A stretch of DNA of 64,000 bases from a virus (IMGVR_UViG_3300046559_001153:160271-224270), one strand, 5' to 3'; positions 32,296-41,112 are shown, counted from the first letter of the stretch. Notes: generated by a model not told the origin, from the sequence alone. Numbers and translations are program-made.

Positions 32296-33234
32296 ATGTC
32301 CCGCGAAACTCAGGACGAAACGCGTGAGTTGAATATGGCGTTCTTCGAACAGCTCCGATCAGGTGACCGGAACCAAGAGAAGAAAGCCATTGACGCGGCG
32401 AATGACTTCACACGCACGAAAATGCGTGAACAAGGGTTCGCCCGCCGTATCGTTCCGCCCATTCCTGTGGGCCCGTCAGACCTTGTCCGCCAGATGAACA
32501 CGGACAAGCCCGTCATGATCGTTGACAAGGAACCGGATTCGCCGGCCGCTGTCACGGTCGGGTTCGGCACGTTGCCGGACGGGTACATCATCAAGGGCGA
32601 CAGGTACATGGTCGGCTTCGGCCGTCTGTTCACCCCTCGCTTCCAGAAGGACACCTCGGAGCTCATGACCTGGATCATGGACATCCGTCAGGTCCTTTCG
32701 GACAATGCTCTCAAAGATTTGCTAGCAGAGGAAGACTCGCGCTTCATCGGTATGGCAAATACGGCGATGATCTCGCAGGGCACGACCGTGCCGACCAGCG
32801 GTGTTGCACAGTGGCAACGCTATCCGGGCGGTATCACTCGTGACTCGCTGTTCGACAGCAAGAAGATCATCAAGAACACGCCGTTCAACCTGGTGCCCCA
32901 CACGGCCCTCGCCAACCACGTGACGATCGAAGACGTCTGTAAGTTCGGACGTAACGAAGTCGGTGGTGACACGGCCGAAGACATCATGCTCAACGGTTGG
33001 ACCCAGCAGAAGTACATCGGGCTCAACTGGATCATCACGATCAAGAAAACGCTCGTTCCCAATTCGACTATCTACCAGTTTGCAGATCCCGCCTTTTTCG
33101 GGAAATTCTATGAGCTGGTCCCGACTACCATGTACATCGAAACCAAGGCATTTTTGCTTGATTTCTTCTGTTACGAAGAAATCGGCATGACCCTCGCCCA
33201 CTCGGCGTCGGTGGCCCGCGTCGACTACGTGTAG
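32296..33234 (+). CDS. major capsid protein (HK97-fold candidate)
   Basis: The 312-residue protein has a very strong AAGGAGG site and is the last gene before a strong terminator. The N-terminal ~50 residues are charged and helical, followed by a mature-like domain: PDGYIIKGDRYMVGFGRL (candidate E-loop/P-domain strands), FTPRFQKDTSELMTWIMDIR (candidate spine helix) and a C-terminal SVARVDYV strand. The size and the order scaffold-decoration-capsid match HK97-type heads. It contains EKKA at residues 28-31, a possible processing site. The fold call is by pattern and context. Confidence 0.8.
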   Translation: MSRETQDETRELNMAFFEQLRSGDRNQEKKAIDAANDFTRTKMREQGFARRIVPPIPVGPSDLVRQMNTDKPVMIVDKEPDSPAAVTVGFGTLPDGYIIKGDRYMVGFGRLFTPRFQKDTSELMTWIMDIRQVLSDNALKDLLAEEDSRFIGMANTAMISQGTTVPTSGVAQWQRYPGGITRDSLFDSKKIIKNTPFNLVPHTALANHVTIEDVCKFGRNEVGGDTAEDIMLNGWTQQKYIGLNWIITIKKTLVPNSTIYQFADPAFFGKFYELVPTTMYIETKAFLLDFFCYEEIGMTLAHSASVARVDYV

Positions 33235-33255
33235 TCGTCCTGAGTCAGTCAAATC

Positions 33256-33290
33256 ACAAGGCCCTGCAAATTGCGGGGCCTTGTCTTTTT
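33256..33290 (+). terminator. strong intrinsic terminator after the capsid gene
   Basis: ACAAGGCCCTGCAA and TTGCGGGGCCTTGT form a 14-bp stem with one G-T wobble and almost no loop, followed by CTTTTT. This ends the head transcription unit. Confidence 0.9.
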
Positions 33291-33602
33291 GGGTGGCTAA
33301 ATAAAACGCTTGTAGCGGGCATAGACTATGTAAGAGCAAGGATTATTCCTTGGCTCTTTCTCTGCGAGCCTGACCAGAGTAGATCGGGCATCCGACGTTG
33401 GGGTCCCGAGAGACATAAATCCTCGCGCGTCGATTGTCGCACATTGCTGTGACATGTAAGAGCACTTAAGACCCCGCAATTTCGCCCGCAACGTGCCGCG
33501 GGCCAGTCACGACAAGACCGTGACGCAGTCAACCTGGTGGTATTCCAGGCTCTGCATGCTATTGTTTTTTACCCATTTCCCGCTACAGGCAAGGATTGAA
33601 TC
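33291..33602 (+). other. gene-free stretch with small hairpins
   Basis: No frame here has a believable start and ribosome binding site. A hairpin-like GAGCAAGG...CCTTGGCTC (33333-33356) is followed by TTTCTCT, and CCTGG...CCAGG lies shortly before a TTGTTTTTTACCC run. A promoter or a small RNA could be present, but I cannot identify one. Confidence 0.4.
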
Positions 33603-34025
33603 ATGTGTACGACACGAAAGGGAATGATTGGATACCTGCGGCATCTTGTCGCCGACGTGGACAGAAGCAAGGATGATTTTGTCGAGGTTGAGTCGCTCAA
33701 GATATTCAGGCGGGTGTCGAGCAATCTGTTCAGGTCGTCGTACATCGATCTGGTGGTTAAATATCATCAGGGTGTGAATCGAATGCGAGAATATCCGACA
33801 TGCCAGTCGGATATGGTGATCAAATTGATGAACGATATCGAGGCTAAACTGATCGACCTCGCTGACCGAGCAGTTGTCCTCTGGCCAAATATCGGACGTC
33901 TCGTGGATCGCGCTGTTGCACGTCACGGTCATAAGTGGCCATCCGACGCTTATGAACTGAAACGGGTTGAGGCTTCCGATCGTGAGCATGATTACGCTCA
34001 TAGCCACGGTCTTGACCGCGATTAA
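33603..34025 (+). CDS. helical hypothetical protein
   Basis: The 140-residue protein has AAGGATT upstream. It is a charged, all-helical product (MIGYLRHLVADVDRSKDDF, LMNDIEAKLIDLADRAVVL) with a His/Asp-rich end. No domain is recognised. With the next gene it forms a small island inserted between the capsid gene and the following virion genes. Confidence 0.55.
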   Translation: MCTTRKGMIGYLRHLVADVDRSKDDFVEVESLKIFRRVSSNLFRSSYIDLVVKYHQGVNRMREYPTCQSDMVIKLMNDIEAKLIDLADRAVVLWPNIGRLVDRAVARHGHKWPSDAYELKRVEASDREHDYAHSHGLDRD

Positions 34026-34069
34026 CCGAATTGTGGAGTTCCTTTCCCTTCCGCTTAAAGGACTGAATC

Positions 34070-34477
34070 ATGACCGAACAACACCGCTGGTTTAACCGTA
34101 TGGCACCGGGCCAGCGGAACATGGCCGTACTGCCTAGCTACTTGTCAGCGGAATCGCGGATCGAGCTGCAATGTCGCGATACCGTTATAGCTTTTCTAAA
34201 TAAGAAGTTGGAGCCCTGGGTGGCCATCAAACTTTGGGGCGGCAACGGGACCGATGCGGATGCGGTCGAGGTCAACGACATGCTGGAGGCGCTTACGTTA
34301 GCCTCGTTTTGTAGGGCAGCCTGGCATGTCTTGATGGAACACGAGTATTTCAACACGCCGCGGTGGGATGCGCAACTGCGTGCCGCCTGCGAGTTTCATG
34401 TTGATATGGTAGTAGAGGGCGACGCTGAATTGAAATCTCGACTTACGGATACCGCAGTCCTATTGACCGACTGTTGA
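34070..34477 (+). CDS. helical hypothetical protein
   Basis: The 135-residue protein has AAAGGA upstream. It contains amphipathic helices (SRIELQCRDTVIAFLNKKL, LEALTLASFCRAAWHVLMEH) and an acidic C-terminal part. No family is recognised. It ends four bases before a strong terminator, and shares organisation with the last gene of the 9.8-14.8 kb island. Confidence 0.55.
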   Translation: MTEQHRWFNRMAPGQRNMAVLPSYLSAESRIELQCRDTVIAFLNKKLEPWVAIKLWGGNGTDADAVEVNDMLEALTLASFCRAAWHVLMEHEYFNTPRWDAQLRAACEFHVDMVVEGDAELKSRLTDTAVLLTDC

Positions 34478-34480
34478 TCC

Positions 34481-34507
34481 GGGGGCCCATCTTGGGCCCC
34501 TTTTTTT
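34481..34507 (+). terminator. strong intrinsic terminator
   Basis: GGGGCCCA and TGGGCCCC form a perfect 8-bp stem with a three-base loop, followed by seven T residues. The T run leads straight into AGCTATCAGCC, as at 14801. Confidence 0.9.
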
Positions 34508-34549
34508 AGCTATCAGCCGCTTGACACCCCTACATTCTTCTGCAATCAT
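34508..34549 (+). promoter_or_regulatory. AGCTATCAGCC element and promoter-like sequence (copy B)
   Basis: AGCTATCAGCC (34508-34518) is followed by a consensus -35, TTGACA (34521-34526). The expected -10 region reads AATCATAA, a poor match. The downstream gene at 34603 has a strong ribosome binding site. The shared element with 14801 suggests a common activator or polymerase contact site. Confidence 0.5.
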
Positions 34550-34602
34550 AAATTCAGTTGATGCCACAGGACGGCAACCCGCACACCGACAAGGAGGTCA
34601 CA

Positions 34603-35028
34603 GTGTCAGAAGCACAAACCATTCCCGCCCCTGCCGCGGCCCCGATCTCGCAGGCCGAGCAGACCGCCATCTACAAAATGGCCTTCGACAACCTTGAAAC
34701 CAAGGTGCACGCCCAGGTCTTCTTCCGCAAGCTTGCCAGCTTGGGCATTCAAGTCGACAACGAACAGGACGCGGCTGACCTGCTCATGATGGGTCGCCAG
34801 CTTCGCGCCGTTCACGAACCCGAAAACCGTCCGTACCAGAAGATCAGCCAGCACGTCGGCAAGGTGCTTCGTCAGGCTGGCATCGTGACGGACTACGAGA
34901 AATCAGCGGTAGCCAACGAGCGAGCCAACTGGTCTGCCGTGGCTGCCGACCTGATGCGTGACCCCGAGTTGTATACTTCGGTGGTCATTCTGAAGCAGGC
35001 CGAGGCGGCAATGTCCGGGGCTGCTTAG
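34603..35028 (+). CDS. hypothetical virion-type protein
   Basis: GTG at 34603 is chosen because AAGGAGGT lies six bases upstream; the ATG at 34561 and TTG at 34558 have none. The 141-residue product has a Pro/Ala N-terminus and then helices (AEQTAIYKMAFDNLETKVHA, DAADLLMMGRQLRAVHE). No family is recognised. Strong translation suggests an abundant protein. Confidence 0.6.
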   Translation: MSEAQTIPAPAAAPISQAEQTAIYKMAFDNLETKVHAQVFFRKLASLGIQVDNEQDAADLLMMGRQLRAVHEPENRPYQKISQHVGKVLRQAGIVTDYEKSAVANERANWSAVAADLMRDPELYTSVVILKQAEAAMSGAA

Positions 35029-35062
35029 TTTCAATCCCATCTCCAATCCTGGAGCTTGAATA

Positions 35063-35470
35063 ATGGCTACGTTTCAAACAGACTGCATGATGTCTTCCGT
35101 CAGGAACATCGGCACGCAAGCGTATTACTTTGATTTCCTGCCTCCGCACGGCAAGCTGCTCGGCGTCGAACAGGAATACACTTGCTTCGGTTACATCATG
35201 GACTACGTGTCCAACGGTTTGGGCGGCGAGCGATCGGTCTTCGCCCTGGCCAACGCGATCAATCAGGGCCTGCTCGAGATCAAGTACACCCCGCAGCCCA
35301 TCTTCTGGGACAAGGGGCACAAAGAGAGCTCGGCCATTACGGTCTTCAACGGGCAGGTCGTCCAACTCTCACCGTGCTGGCAAAGTGCCGGGCCGGCGAT
35401 TGGACCGGACGGAACGGCCCCGTTCCTGGCCAACGTGGTCTTTGGCCCTCCGGGTCAAGGCAGCCCCTAG
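35063..35470 (+). CDS. putative small virion protein
   Basis: The 135-residue protein is rich in aromatic, Gly and Pro residues and beta-like segments (TQAYYFDFLPPHGKLLGVEQ, AITVFNGQVVQLSPCWQ). It resembles the 23417 product in general character and may be another decoration or neck protein. The AATCCTGGAG upstream gives a moderate ribosome binding site. It is followed by a large hairpin. Confidence 0.5.
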   Translation: MATFQTDCMMSSVRNIGTQAYYFDFLPPHGKLLGVEQEYTCFGYIMDYVSNGLGGERSVFALANAINQGLLEIKYTPQPIFWDKGHKESSAITVFNGQVVQLSPCWQSAGPAIGPDGTAPFLANVVFGPPGQGSP

Positions 35471-35502
35471 TCGTCGAATTCTCCTGGTGCGGTTTGGGCG
35501 AT

Positions 35503-35543
35503 GGAGTCGACAGTTCGTATGGACTGTCGACTCCTATCGTTTT
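35503..35543 (+). terminator. 12-bp perfect hairpin, terminator or operator
   Basis: GGAGTCGACAGT and ACTGTCGACTCC pair perfectly around an 8-base loop, followed by TATCGTTTT. The T run is interrupted, so termination may be partial. It lies between a virion gene and the glycosyltransferase start at 35555. Confidence 0.6.
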
Positions 35544-35554
35544 ATGCTGGGCTC

Positions 35555-36715
35555 ATGCTCTCCATTATCACTCCGACGCACAATCCCCAGTTCCTGGCCG
35601 AGACCCATGCGTCTCTTCAACTGCAGGGCAACATGCCCTTCGAATGGGTCATTACCCCATCGCCAGAGGTCGCTGGACGCCTGCCAGACAGTGTCCTGGC
35701 CGATTCCCGGGTCAGAGTCGTCCCGTACGTCGGCGAGCCGCTCATTGGGGCTATAAAGCGGTTTGCCTTCGGTCAGGGGTTGGGGGACGTCTTGATCGAG
35801 CTTGATCACGACGACATCCTTCTGCCGGGCGCCTTGGCAGCCATCCAGAGACAGGCTGATCTGGGGGCGGATTTCATCTACAGCGACACGGCCAGTTTCA
35901 TGGACGACACCAAGGTACCGGTCCTGTACGACCCGGCTTACGGCTGGCGAAACTACCCGATGGACGTGTACGGCCGGACGTTCTACGCGGCAGAGTCTTT
36001 CGACGTGACGGCCCGGTCACTGTGTGACCTGGCTTTTGCCCCCGACCATGTCCGCTGCTGGACGCGAAAAGCCTACGAGAAACTGGGCGGTCACGACTGC
36101 AACATGGTTGTAGGCGACGACCATGACCTGATTTGCCGAACCTACCTGGCCGGGATGAAATTCGCGTCAACCGGGGCCTGCCATTACCTGTACAGGATCC
36201 ACAACGACAACACGGTATTCAAACGCCATTCGATGATTCAGCAGCAGTCGTGGGAGAACCGGTCTAAGTACCTGCGACCGCTGGTCTCTGAGTGGTCTCG
36301 ACGCCGTGGTTATCCAGGCTGTTACGTGAATGGCTGGCTCGACGACTGGCAGCCTCAAGACAACTCCCTCACGGTTGTTGTTTCAACGAATGTAATGCAC
36401 AGCTGGACGCTCGTTGAATGCATCCGGTTCATGAACACGGCGTACAGGGCGTTGATCCCCGGCGGCTGGCTGTTGATTGATGTGCCAAGTGCCACTGACG
36501 AGAGCCCGCCAAACTGTCGATCGTATCACAGTCCGGAATCGTTCGAATGGTTTACGAATTCCGAGTTTGCTAGCCTCGACCCGCGGATAACCTGCCGGTT
36601 CCAAGCCGTGAACGTGCTTAACGAACCTGCGCAAGGTGACGTTCCCGGGTGGAGCGTTAGAGCCGACCTGATGGCCTTGAAGGGGCAAGTTTCTCCCGGA
36701 TTGTGTAAGATCTGA
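35555..36715 (+). CDS. family 2 glycosyltransferase with methyltransferase-like C-terminus
   Basis: The start at ATG 35555 begins exactly at the conserved GT-A strand (MLSIITPTHNP); upstream codons would run through the hairpin. The GT-A domain (~1-240) has the metal-binding DHDD at residues 84-87, preceded by LIEL and followed by YSD and a VVGDDHDL acceptor-side motif. Residues ~280-320 (SWTLVECIRFMNTAYRALIP, GGWLLIDVPSA) match the last strands of class I methyltransferases (LkPGGxLxIxxP), but no SAM-binding GxGxG is seen, so that domain may be partial. Likely a glycosyltransferase modifying virion protein, lipid or DNA; the target is unknown. Confidence 0.85.
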   Translation: MLSIITPTHNPQFLAETHASLQLQGNMPFEWVITPSPEVAGRLPDSVLADSRVRVVPYVGEPLIGAIKRFAFGQGLGDVLIELDHDDILLPGALAAIQRQADLGADFIYSDTASFMDDTKVPVLYDPAYGWRNYPMDVYGRTFYAAESFDVTARSLCDLAFAPDHVRCWTRKAYEKLGGHDCNMVVGDDHDLICRTYLAGMKFASTGACHYLYRIHNDNTVFKRHSMIQQQSWENRSKYLRPLVSEWSRRRGYPGCYVNGWLDDWQPQDNSLTVVVSTNVMHSWTLVECIRFMNTAYRALIPGGWLLIDVPSATDESPPNCRSYHSPESFEWFTNSEFASLDPRITCRFQAVNVLNEPAQGDVPGWSVRADLMALKGQVSPGLCKI

Positions 36716-36717
36716 TT

Positions 36718-36735
36718 TACCTTTTTGAAAAGTTA
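36718..36735 (+). promoter_or_regulatory. recurrent palindrome, copy 5
   Basis: TACCTTTTTGAAAAGTTA lies just after the glycosyltransferase stop. Its last base is the first base of an ATG (36735), so any RNA hairpin would abut the start codon. Confidence 0.6.
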
Positions 36736-36935
36736 TGCGATTCCGACTGACCCTTGGTTACCTGGAAGCCGTGCAATGCCGACCGTACATCGACGGTGTG
36801 CACGAGGGTAAGGAATTTCGCGACTTGCTGCACCAATTCGATCTCTTTGTAACCCGCGTCACAAAATCGAAACAACAGGTTAAGGATGCCCCTGCTCACA
36901 AAGACGATTGCCGTCAGCGCTCTGAATCCGGCTGA
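36735..36935 (+). CDS. possible small protein starting at a palindrome
   Basis: This 66-codon frame starts at the ATG that abuts palindrome copy 5, with no Shine-Dalgarno. The sequence looks protein-like (FRLTLGYLEAVQCRPYIDG, FRDLLHQFDLFVTRVTKSK) but it overlaps the following, well-supported gene by 50 bases. Copies 1 and 6 also stand a few bases before starts lacking a ribosome binding site, which supports it. Confidence 0.45.
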   Translation: MRFRLTLGYLEAVQCRPYIDGVHEGKEFRDLLHQFDLFVTRVTKSKQQVKDAPAHKDDCRQRSESG

Positions 36936-38496
36936 TGACGGGCAAATCGAGTCGGGCCACGGTCATGGCAATAACCCTGTGTTTAACAACATCGGGTTGA
37001 GTGTCGGCCTGGGCCACCGTGAGTCGGACGATCACTACTGGAACAGTTTCTTCCTGTTTCGCAACATCCCCATCAACCAGGGTGCGACGATTCAGTCGGC
37101 CCATCTGACATTCACTTGTGCCGGTGTCCTGGACAATGCGCAGAACACGGCTGTTCAGTTTGCCATCTGCAACGAAAACAACAGCATTCCCATCGTCAGC
37201 TATCCGGATTTTTTGAATCGGGCAACGATCGCCCCGTACGCCCCGGAGCAGATTCCAACCGGGGTCTTTAATTCGTCCCCGTTGATCGCCGAACAGACCT
37301 ACACAACGCACGACCTGAGCACGGCCGTTCAACAACTGGTGAACCGATCGAGCTGGAAGTCTGGAAACAGCCTGCAAATCCTGACAATCCCGACCGGTGG
37401 GTCCACTGGTGGTTTCAAGGTCTATGCGTCGCCCAGCCCGCAAGCAAAACTTGCCACGCTGAAGATCACCTACATGTCCCCGGATCACATCGTCACGGAC
37501 GTCCTGGGGCCTGTCTTCGATACGAGTCGCTGTAACCTGCCATTCATCCGACGGGTCCAGAGCCTGCTGGTCGCCTTCGACTGTCAGGTGCCCAGCTCCC
37601 CTGACCCGATCAATGAATGCCCCTTTGACGTGTCGATCCCGACCCCGTACGCGTCACCAGGCGCCGGAGCAACCGGTGCTCAAGGTGCCGCGGGCACAAC
37701 CGGCCCAGCCGGCCCCGCAGGCCCAGCCGGCCCGCCAGGACCCCCAGGTGCGGCAGGGGCGGGGGCCGGGGTTGGTCCGGCCGGTCCTGCTGGAGGCGGC
37801 TCAGGCGGCCCTGGCGGAGGGACGGGCGGCCCGCAGGGGGCTCAAACAGGCACGCAAGGCCAGACACTCAACTGGTGGAGAAACGACGGCGAAGATACCT
37901 GTCCGGCTTATGGTGTCTTCCGGGCCTACAATGGGCTGGTCATCAACGCTACGGACGTCATCCTGGGGAAACGGCCTAACGCGTACGGCAGCACCTATCT
38001 GCACTACATCAACGGGGGTCAGGCAGTCGCCCCAGGCCACTATGGTGTCTGCACGAATGTGTCACCATGCATTGGCCTGATGGATCCGAGCGCCGGATCA
38101 ATGACATTTGGAGCCATGCTGGGTACCACCTCTGGCTCGTGGAAATTGTTCAAGACGGTTCACGGGTTTGCTTACATCGGTCCGTCGTATGTGGGTGGGA
38201 CGACGGCCAAAATTCAACGCGTGCCTCTATTGACGCTCAAAGGAAAATGCGTCGGGCTACCGACTGCAGGCTGGTTGGTCGGTACATCAGCGGTCGTCAC
38301 GATCTACGCCGGCACGTATAACTCGCAGGGCCTGACCAACACGGGCGTTGAAACGGCGAACAGTTACACGATCACAGCTTGGAATCGATTCGGTGACATT
38401 CCCCAATTGGATCCCGATGGCAACCCACCATATGTCGAACTGACCTGGGAGCCAGATACGAACGGGTTGGCCGTGACAGCCGCGAGACTCTGCTGA
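36886..38496 (+). CDS. collagen-like surface or fibre protein
   Basis: The 536-residue protein has three parts. Residues ~1-200 are a beta-sandwich resembling DNRLRE/CBM-like domains (SFFLFRNIPINQGATIQSAH, LATLKITY). Residues ~255-325 are collagen-like Gly-X-Y repeats (GPAGPAGPAGPPGPPG and Gly-rich continuations). The C-terminal ~200 residues form a beta-rich, Gly/Tyr/Thr-rich head that may bind receptors. It lies between two glycosyltransferase genes, so it may be glycosylated. The stop overlaps the next start (TGATG). Confidence 0.75.
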   Translation: MPLLTKTIAVSALNPADDGQIESGHGHGNNPVFNNIGLSVGLGHRESDDHYWNSFFLFRNIPINQGATIQSAHLTFTCAGVLDNAQNTAVQFAICNENNSIPIVSYPDFLNRATIAPYAPEQIPTGVFNSSPLIAEQTYTTHDLSTAVQQLVNRSSWKSGNSLQILTIPTGGSTGGFKVYASPSPQAKLATLKITYMSPDHIVTDVLGPVFDTSRCNLPFIRRVQSLLVAFDCQVPSSPDPINECPFDVSIPTPYASPGAGATGAQGAAGTTGPAGPAGPAGPPGPPGAAGAGAGVGPAGPAGGGSGGPGGGTGGPQGAQTGTQGQTLNWWRNDGEDTCPAYGVFRAYNGLVINATDVILGKRPNAYGSTYLHYINGGQAVAPGHYGVCTNVSPCIGLMDPSAGSMTFGAMLGTTSGSWKLFKTVHGFAYIGPSYVGGTTAKIQRVPLLTLKGKCVGLPTAGWLVGTSAVVTIYAGTYNSQGLTNTGVETANSYTITAWNRFGDIPQLDPDGNPPYVELTWEPDTNGLAVTAARLC

Positions 38497-39113
38497 TGTC
38501 GATAATTCTTCCTGATAACGACTTGTGGTCGCAAGAACTTGTCGATCAAACGGAACCATTTCTCGACCCCACGCTGCCGAGAAACTGGGATCGTTTCGCG
38601 CGTGACCGGCGGAAATTCTTCATGCTGGGCCAGTGTCCGTGCTGCGGCTGCCCGTGCAAGACAAAGTACTGGAAAGCGAACATCAACGGATTTTTTGACA
38701 GCATATCTGTCACTGGCGGCAGTTGTGCATCGTACAACGGGGTTTACGTTGTCGGGCCTGGGAATGCGACTTGTTTCTGGCCCTCGCGTTGTGGGCCGCC
38801 CGGCGGGGCAACATGCACATTCGGTGGTCTGGTTCCAGGCGCTGCTATTTTGCAGTGGTATCCGAACGGCTCGTCCGTTACAGATAATCAGGGACACCCG
38901 ATACCGAATGGCCCCGGTGGTGTTTGGGTTCTTCGTCTGAACGTCTCGTCAGAGAACCCGGTCTTTTACAAATTGAACAGTTCGTGGAACTGTACCGCGA
39001 GCAACGTGATGATTGCAGCAGTCAGTTCCGGTACCGGCTGTTGCGTTGATACGGCGATCTCGGCAACGCTCAGTCCGACAACGACCGACTGCCTCGGTCA
39101 TCCTTTACCCTGA
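38496..39113 (+). CDS. Cys-rich putative surface protein
   Basis: The 205-residue protein is translationally coupled to the collagen-like gene. After a charged N-terminus it has CPCCGCPC at ~residues 47-54, then a beta-rich domain with many Cys (CASYNGVYVV, CFWPSRCGPP, CTFGG, SSWNC, GTGCCVD) that could form disulfides. A similar Cys pattern is known to me from Planctomycetes surface proteins, though I cannot test homology. A knob or adhesin attached to the collagen-like fibre is plausible. Confidence 0.55.
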   Translation: MSIILPDNDLWSQELVDQTEPFLDPTLPRNWDRFARDRRKFFMLGQCPCCGCPCKTKYWKANINGFFDSISVTGGSCASYNGVYVVGPGNATCFWPSRCGPPGGATCTFGGLVPGAAILQWYPNGSSVTDNQGHPIPNGPGGVWVLRLNVSSENPVFYKLNSSWNCTASNVMIAAVSSGTGCCVDTAISATLSPTTTDCLGHPLP

Positions 39114-39121
39114 AAGCAATC

Positions 39122-41056
39122 ATGGCCTGTACTGCGTGTGAGATAGCTGCGGCCGAGCTTAAGAAACTGACCGTGGGAATGGCCGTAGCGGACGACTACG
39201 CCACGGCGGCAATGACCATTCAAAGCTTGCGGATGCATCACGGGATGACGCCGGACGAGCTCGAGATTCTGGTCATCGATAACAAGCCCTACACGCCGCA
39301 GGGGCAAAGACTCAAAGTGTTTTGCGAGTCGATTGGCGTGACCTACTCGGCTTTTCCTGACCCTGTCGGGACAGCCCCGCCGCACAATGAGATCTTCTCC
39401 CAGGCAACGGGCCAAGTGGTCTGCGCCATTGATTCGCACGTCCTGCTAGAGATTGGCGTCCTTCAAAAGCTGATGACCTTTGCTCGAGCGAACCCGTTCA
39501 ACCGAGATCTATGGCACGGACCCCTGCTCTACGATCAGCTGGGCGACGCTCGCAATGATCACCTGGCCGAGAAGTGGGGCACTGACTTCATGTACGGGGT
39601 CTGGGAAACGGACGAGCGAAGCAAGGATCCAAACGGACCTCCGTTCGAGATTCCCATGCACGGTATGGGACTTTGTGCCTGCATCAAGGCTTCTTGGCCG
39701 GGGATCCCTGAGGGATTGAAAGGCTTTGGCGGCACTGAGGGGATGATTCACGAGGTGTTTCGACAGAGAAAAAACCGCGTGCTCTGTCTGCCGTTCCTTC
39801 GTTGGTGGCACCTGTTCCGCGGTGACTGGCTGCCCAATCCCAATCCGCCGATGACGGTCGACAAGTTCCGAAACTACCTGATCTGGTACAAGAATCTGGC
39901 CCTCGACCAGGACATTTTGATGGACCTGTTCCGTCCGGTCCTGTCCCAGGCTGAATTTGATCGGGCGATCGCCGAATCACAGGCCGTTTTACCGCCGTCC
40001 CTGGAGACGATGTACCGCCAGGTGGTGCAGCACACGAGCTACATCAACGAACATTGCTCGACGCTCAGACGACTGGCCATGGATTGTGACCGTGTGACCG
40101 AGGTTGTTGATCGAGTGGGCCCGTCAACAGTCGCTTTGCTGTCCGGAAGACCGGACAAAGTGACGAGCTACGTACGATCGACCGAGCAGTTCGGCAAATT
40201 GGCTGCGTTCTCCAGAGGGATGAACCACGAAATCACGATTGACGCTGATATGTGGTTACCGGACCGGCCGCATGAGACGAGTTTGCTCTTCATCGGCGCC
40301 TGCAAAACGTCAGCCGACCTCGCTGCAGTCCTGAAAAACTGCGAAACCTGGTCATCTCGCTGGCTTGTCGTCGCCGGATTGGCGACCTACGGGGATACCG
40401 GTGCCGACGGGCAGCCCGGGATGAACCTGGCGATGGGTGAATTCCTTCGTGCGCATACAAGATGGACGGCTGTCGAAGCACACCCGTACAATAACGGCCT
40501 GCACGTGTTCTCTTGCGACTCGAAAGACAAGCGAGAAGTGCCGTCATGGTGGACGTCGGCAAAAAATTACACCAAAGCCCGGTTCAAATACGAGATGGCG
40601 GGTGAGCCAGACGTCGATGAGGCGGTTTACGACCTGCGTCTTCATGCCTGTTTGATGTGCCCGCATCGCAATGGAGATATTTGCAGCATTTGCACGTGCC
40701 CGGTAGAGGACAAGGCCCTGTGGGCGACTGAAGATTGCCCTGACAAGCCGTCCAGATGGCCCTCACTGACTGTTTTGAGCGACAAAAAAGAGGAGATCAA
40801 GCCGCAGACGGCTGAAAAATCCGTCAAATCACTCGAAGAGCAGGAGATGGATACTCTGCGGGCCGCACTGGCGAGCAAAACTCCGTCCGTGACTCACTGT
40901 CGACATCAAAACGTCACATCAGAAGTCGAAATTACGTCTGGCGAGACGATCACCGCGGCAATTCAGATCAGATGCATGGATTGTTCGACCATTTTCAGTT
41001 TTAAGGACCGACCTGGAGATCCGAAACCCGTATTTCAGCTATCAACACTGGCATGA
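39122..41056 (+). CDS. GT-A-fold glycosyltransferase with C-terminal Cys cluster
   Basis: The 644-residue protein has an N-terminal GT-A domain (~15-260): VGMAVADDYATAAMTIQSLR, LEILVIDNKP, then AIDSHVLL with the D104-S-H106 motif that coordinates metal in GalNAc-transferase-like enzymes, and a later GFGGTEGMIHEVF. The middle (~330-500) has a different alpha/beta sequence (VALLSGRPDKV, SLLFIGACKTSADLAAVLKN) that may be a second domain. A Cys cluster at ~508-540 (CLMCPHRNGDICSICTCPVE) could bind zinc. It flanks the collagen-like and Cys-rich genes, fitting a virion glycosylation module. Confidence 0.75.
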   Translation: MACTACEIAAAELKKLTVGMAVADDYATAAMTIQSLRMHHGMTPDELEILVIDNKPYTPQGQRLKVFCESIGVTYSAFPDPVGTAPPHNEIFSQATGQVVCAIDSHVLLEIGVLQKLMTFARANPFNRDLWHGPLLYDQLGDARNDHLAEKWGTDFMYGVWETDERSKDPNGPPFEIPMHGMGLCACIKASWPGIPEGLKGFGGTEGMIHEVFRQRKNRVLCLPFLRWWHLFRGDWLPNPNPPMTVDKFRNYLIWYKNLALDQDILMDLFRPVLSQAEFDRAIAESQAVLPPSLETMYRQVVQHTSYINEHCSTLRRLAMDCDRVTEVVDRVGPSTVALLSGRPDKVTSYVRSTEQFGKLAAFSRGMNHEITIDADMWLPDRPHETSLLFIGACKTSADLAAVLKNCETWSSRWLVVAGLATYGDTGADGQPGMNLAMGEFLRAHTRWTAVEAHPYNNGLHVFSCDSKDKREVPSWWTSAKNYTKARFKYEMAGEPDVDEAVYDLRLHACLMCPHRNGDICSICTCPVEDKALWATEDCPDKPSRWPSLTVLSDKKEEIKPQTAEKSVKSLEEQEMDTLRAALASKTPSVTHCRHQNVTSEVEITSGETITAAIQIRCMDCSTIFSFKDRPGDPKPVFQLSTLA

Positions 41057-41076
41057 GCCGTTGAATTTGGTATTCT
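41037..41076 (+). promoter_or_regulatory. weak promoter-like sequence
   Basis: AGCTATCA (41037-41044) resembles the element at 14801 and 34508. It is followed by CTGGCA, a 17-base spacer and TATTCT (41071-41076). It would read into the gene at 41113. It overlaps the end of the glycosyltransferase gene and could be a chance match. Confidence 0.25.
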
Positions 41077-41112
41077 GAGTCTACCCAGCCACTGGCCTGC
41101 AAGGATGCATCT

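Noticed and set aside
33297-33532. Antisense small ORFs in the gap after the capsid gene
   Set aside because: They have no ribosome binding sites and Arg/Ser/Cys-rich shadow-like composition; the strand is otherwise unused.
36429-36500. A complete SAM-dependent methyltransferase in the 35555 product
   Set aside because: Only the late LIPGGWLLIDVP motif is visible; the SAM-binding glycine motif is missing, so it is called methyltransferase-like only.
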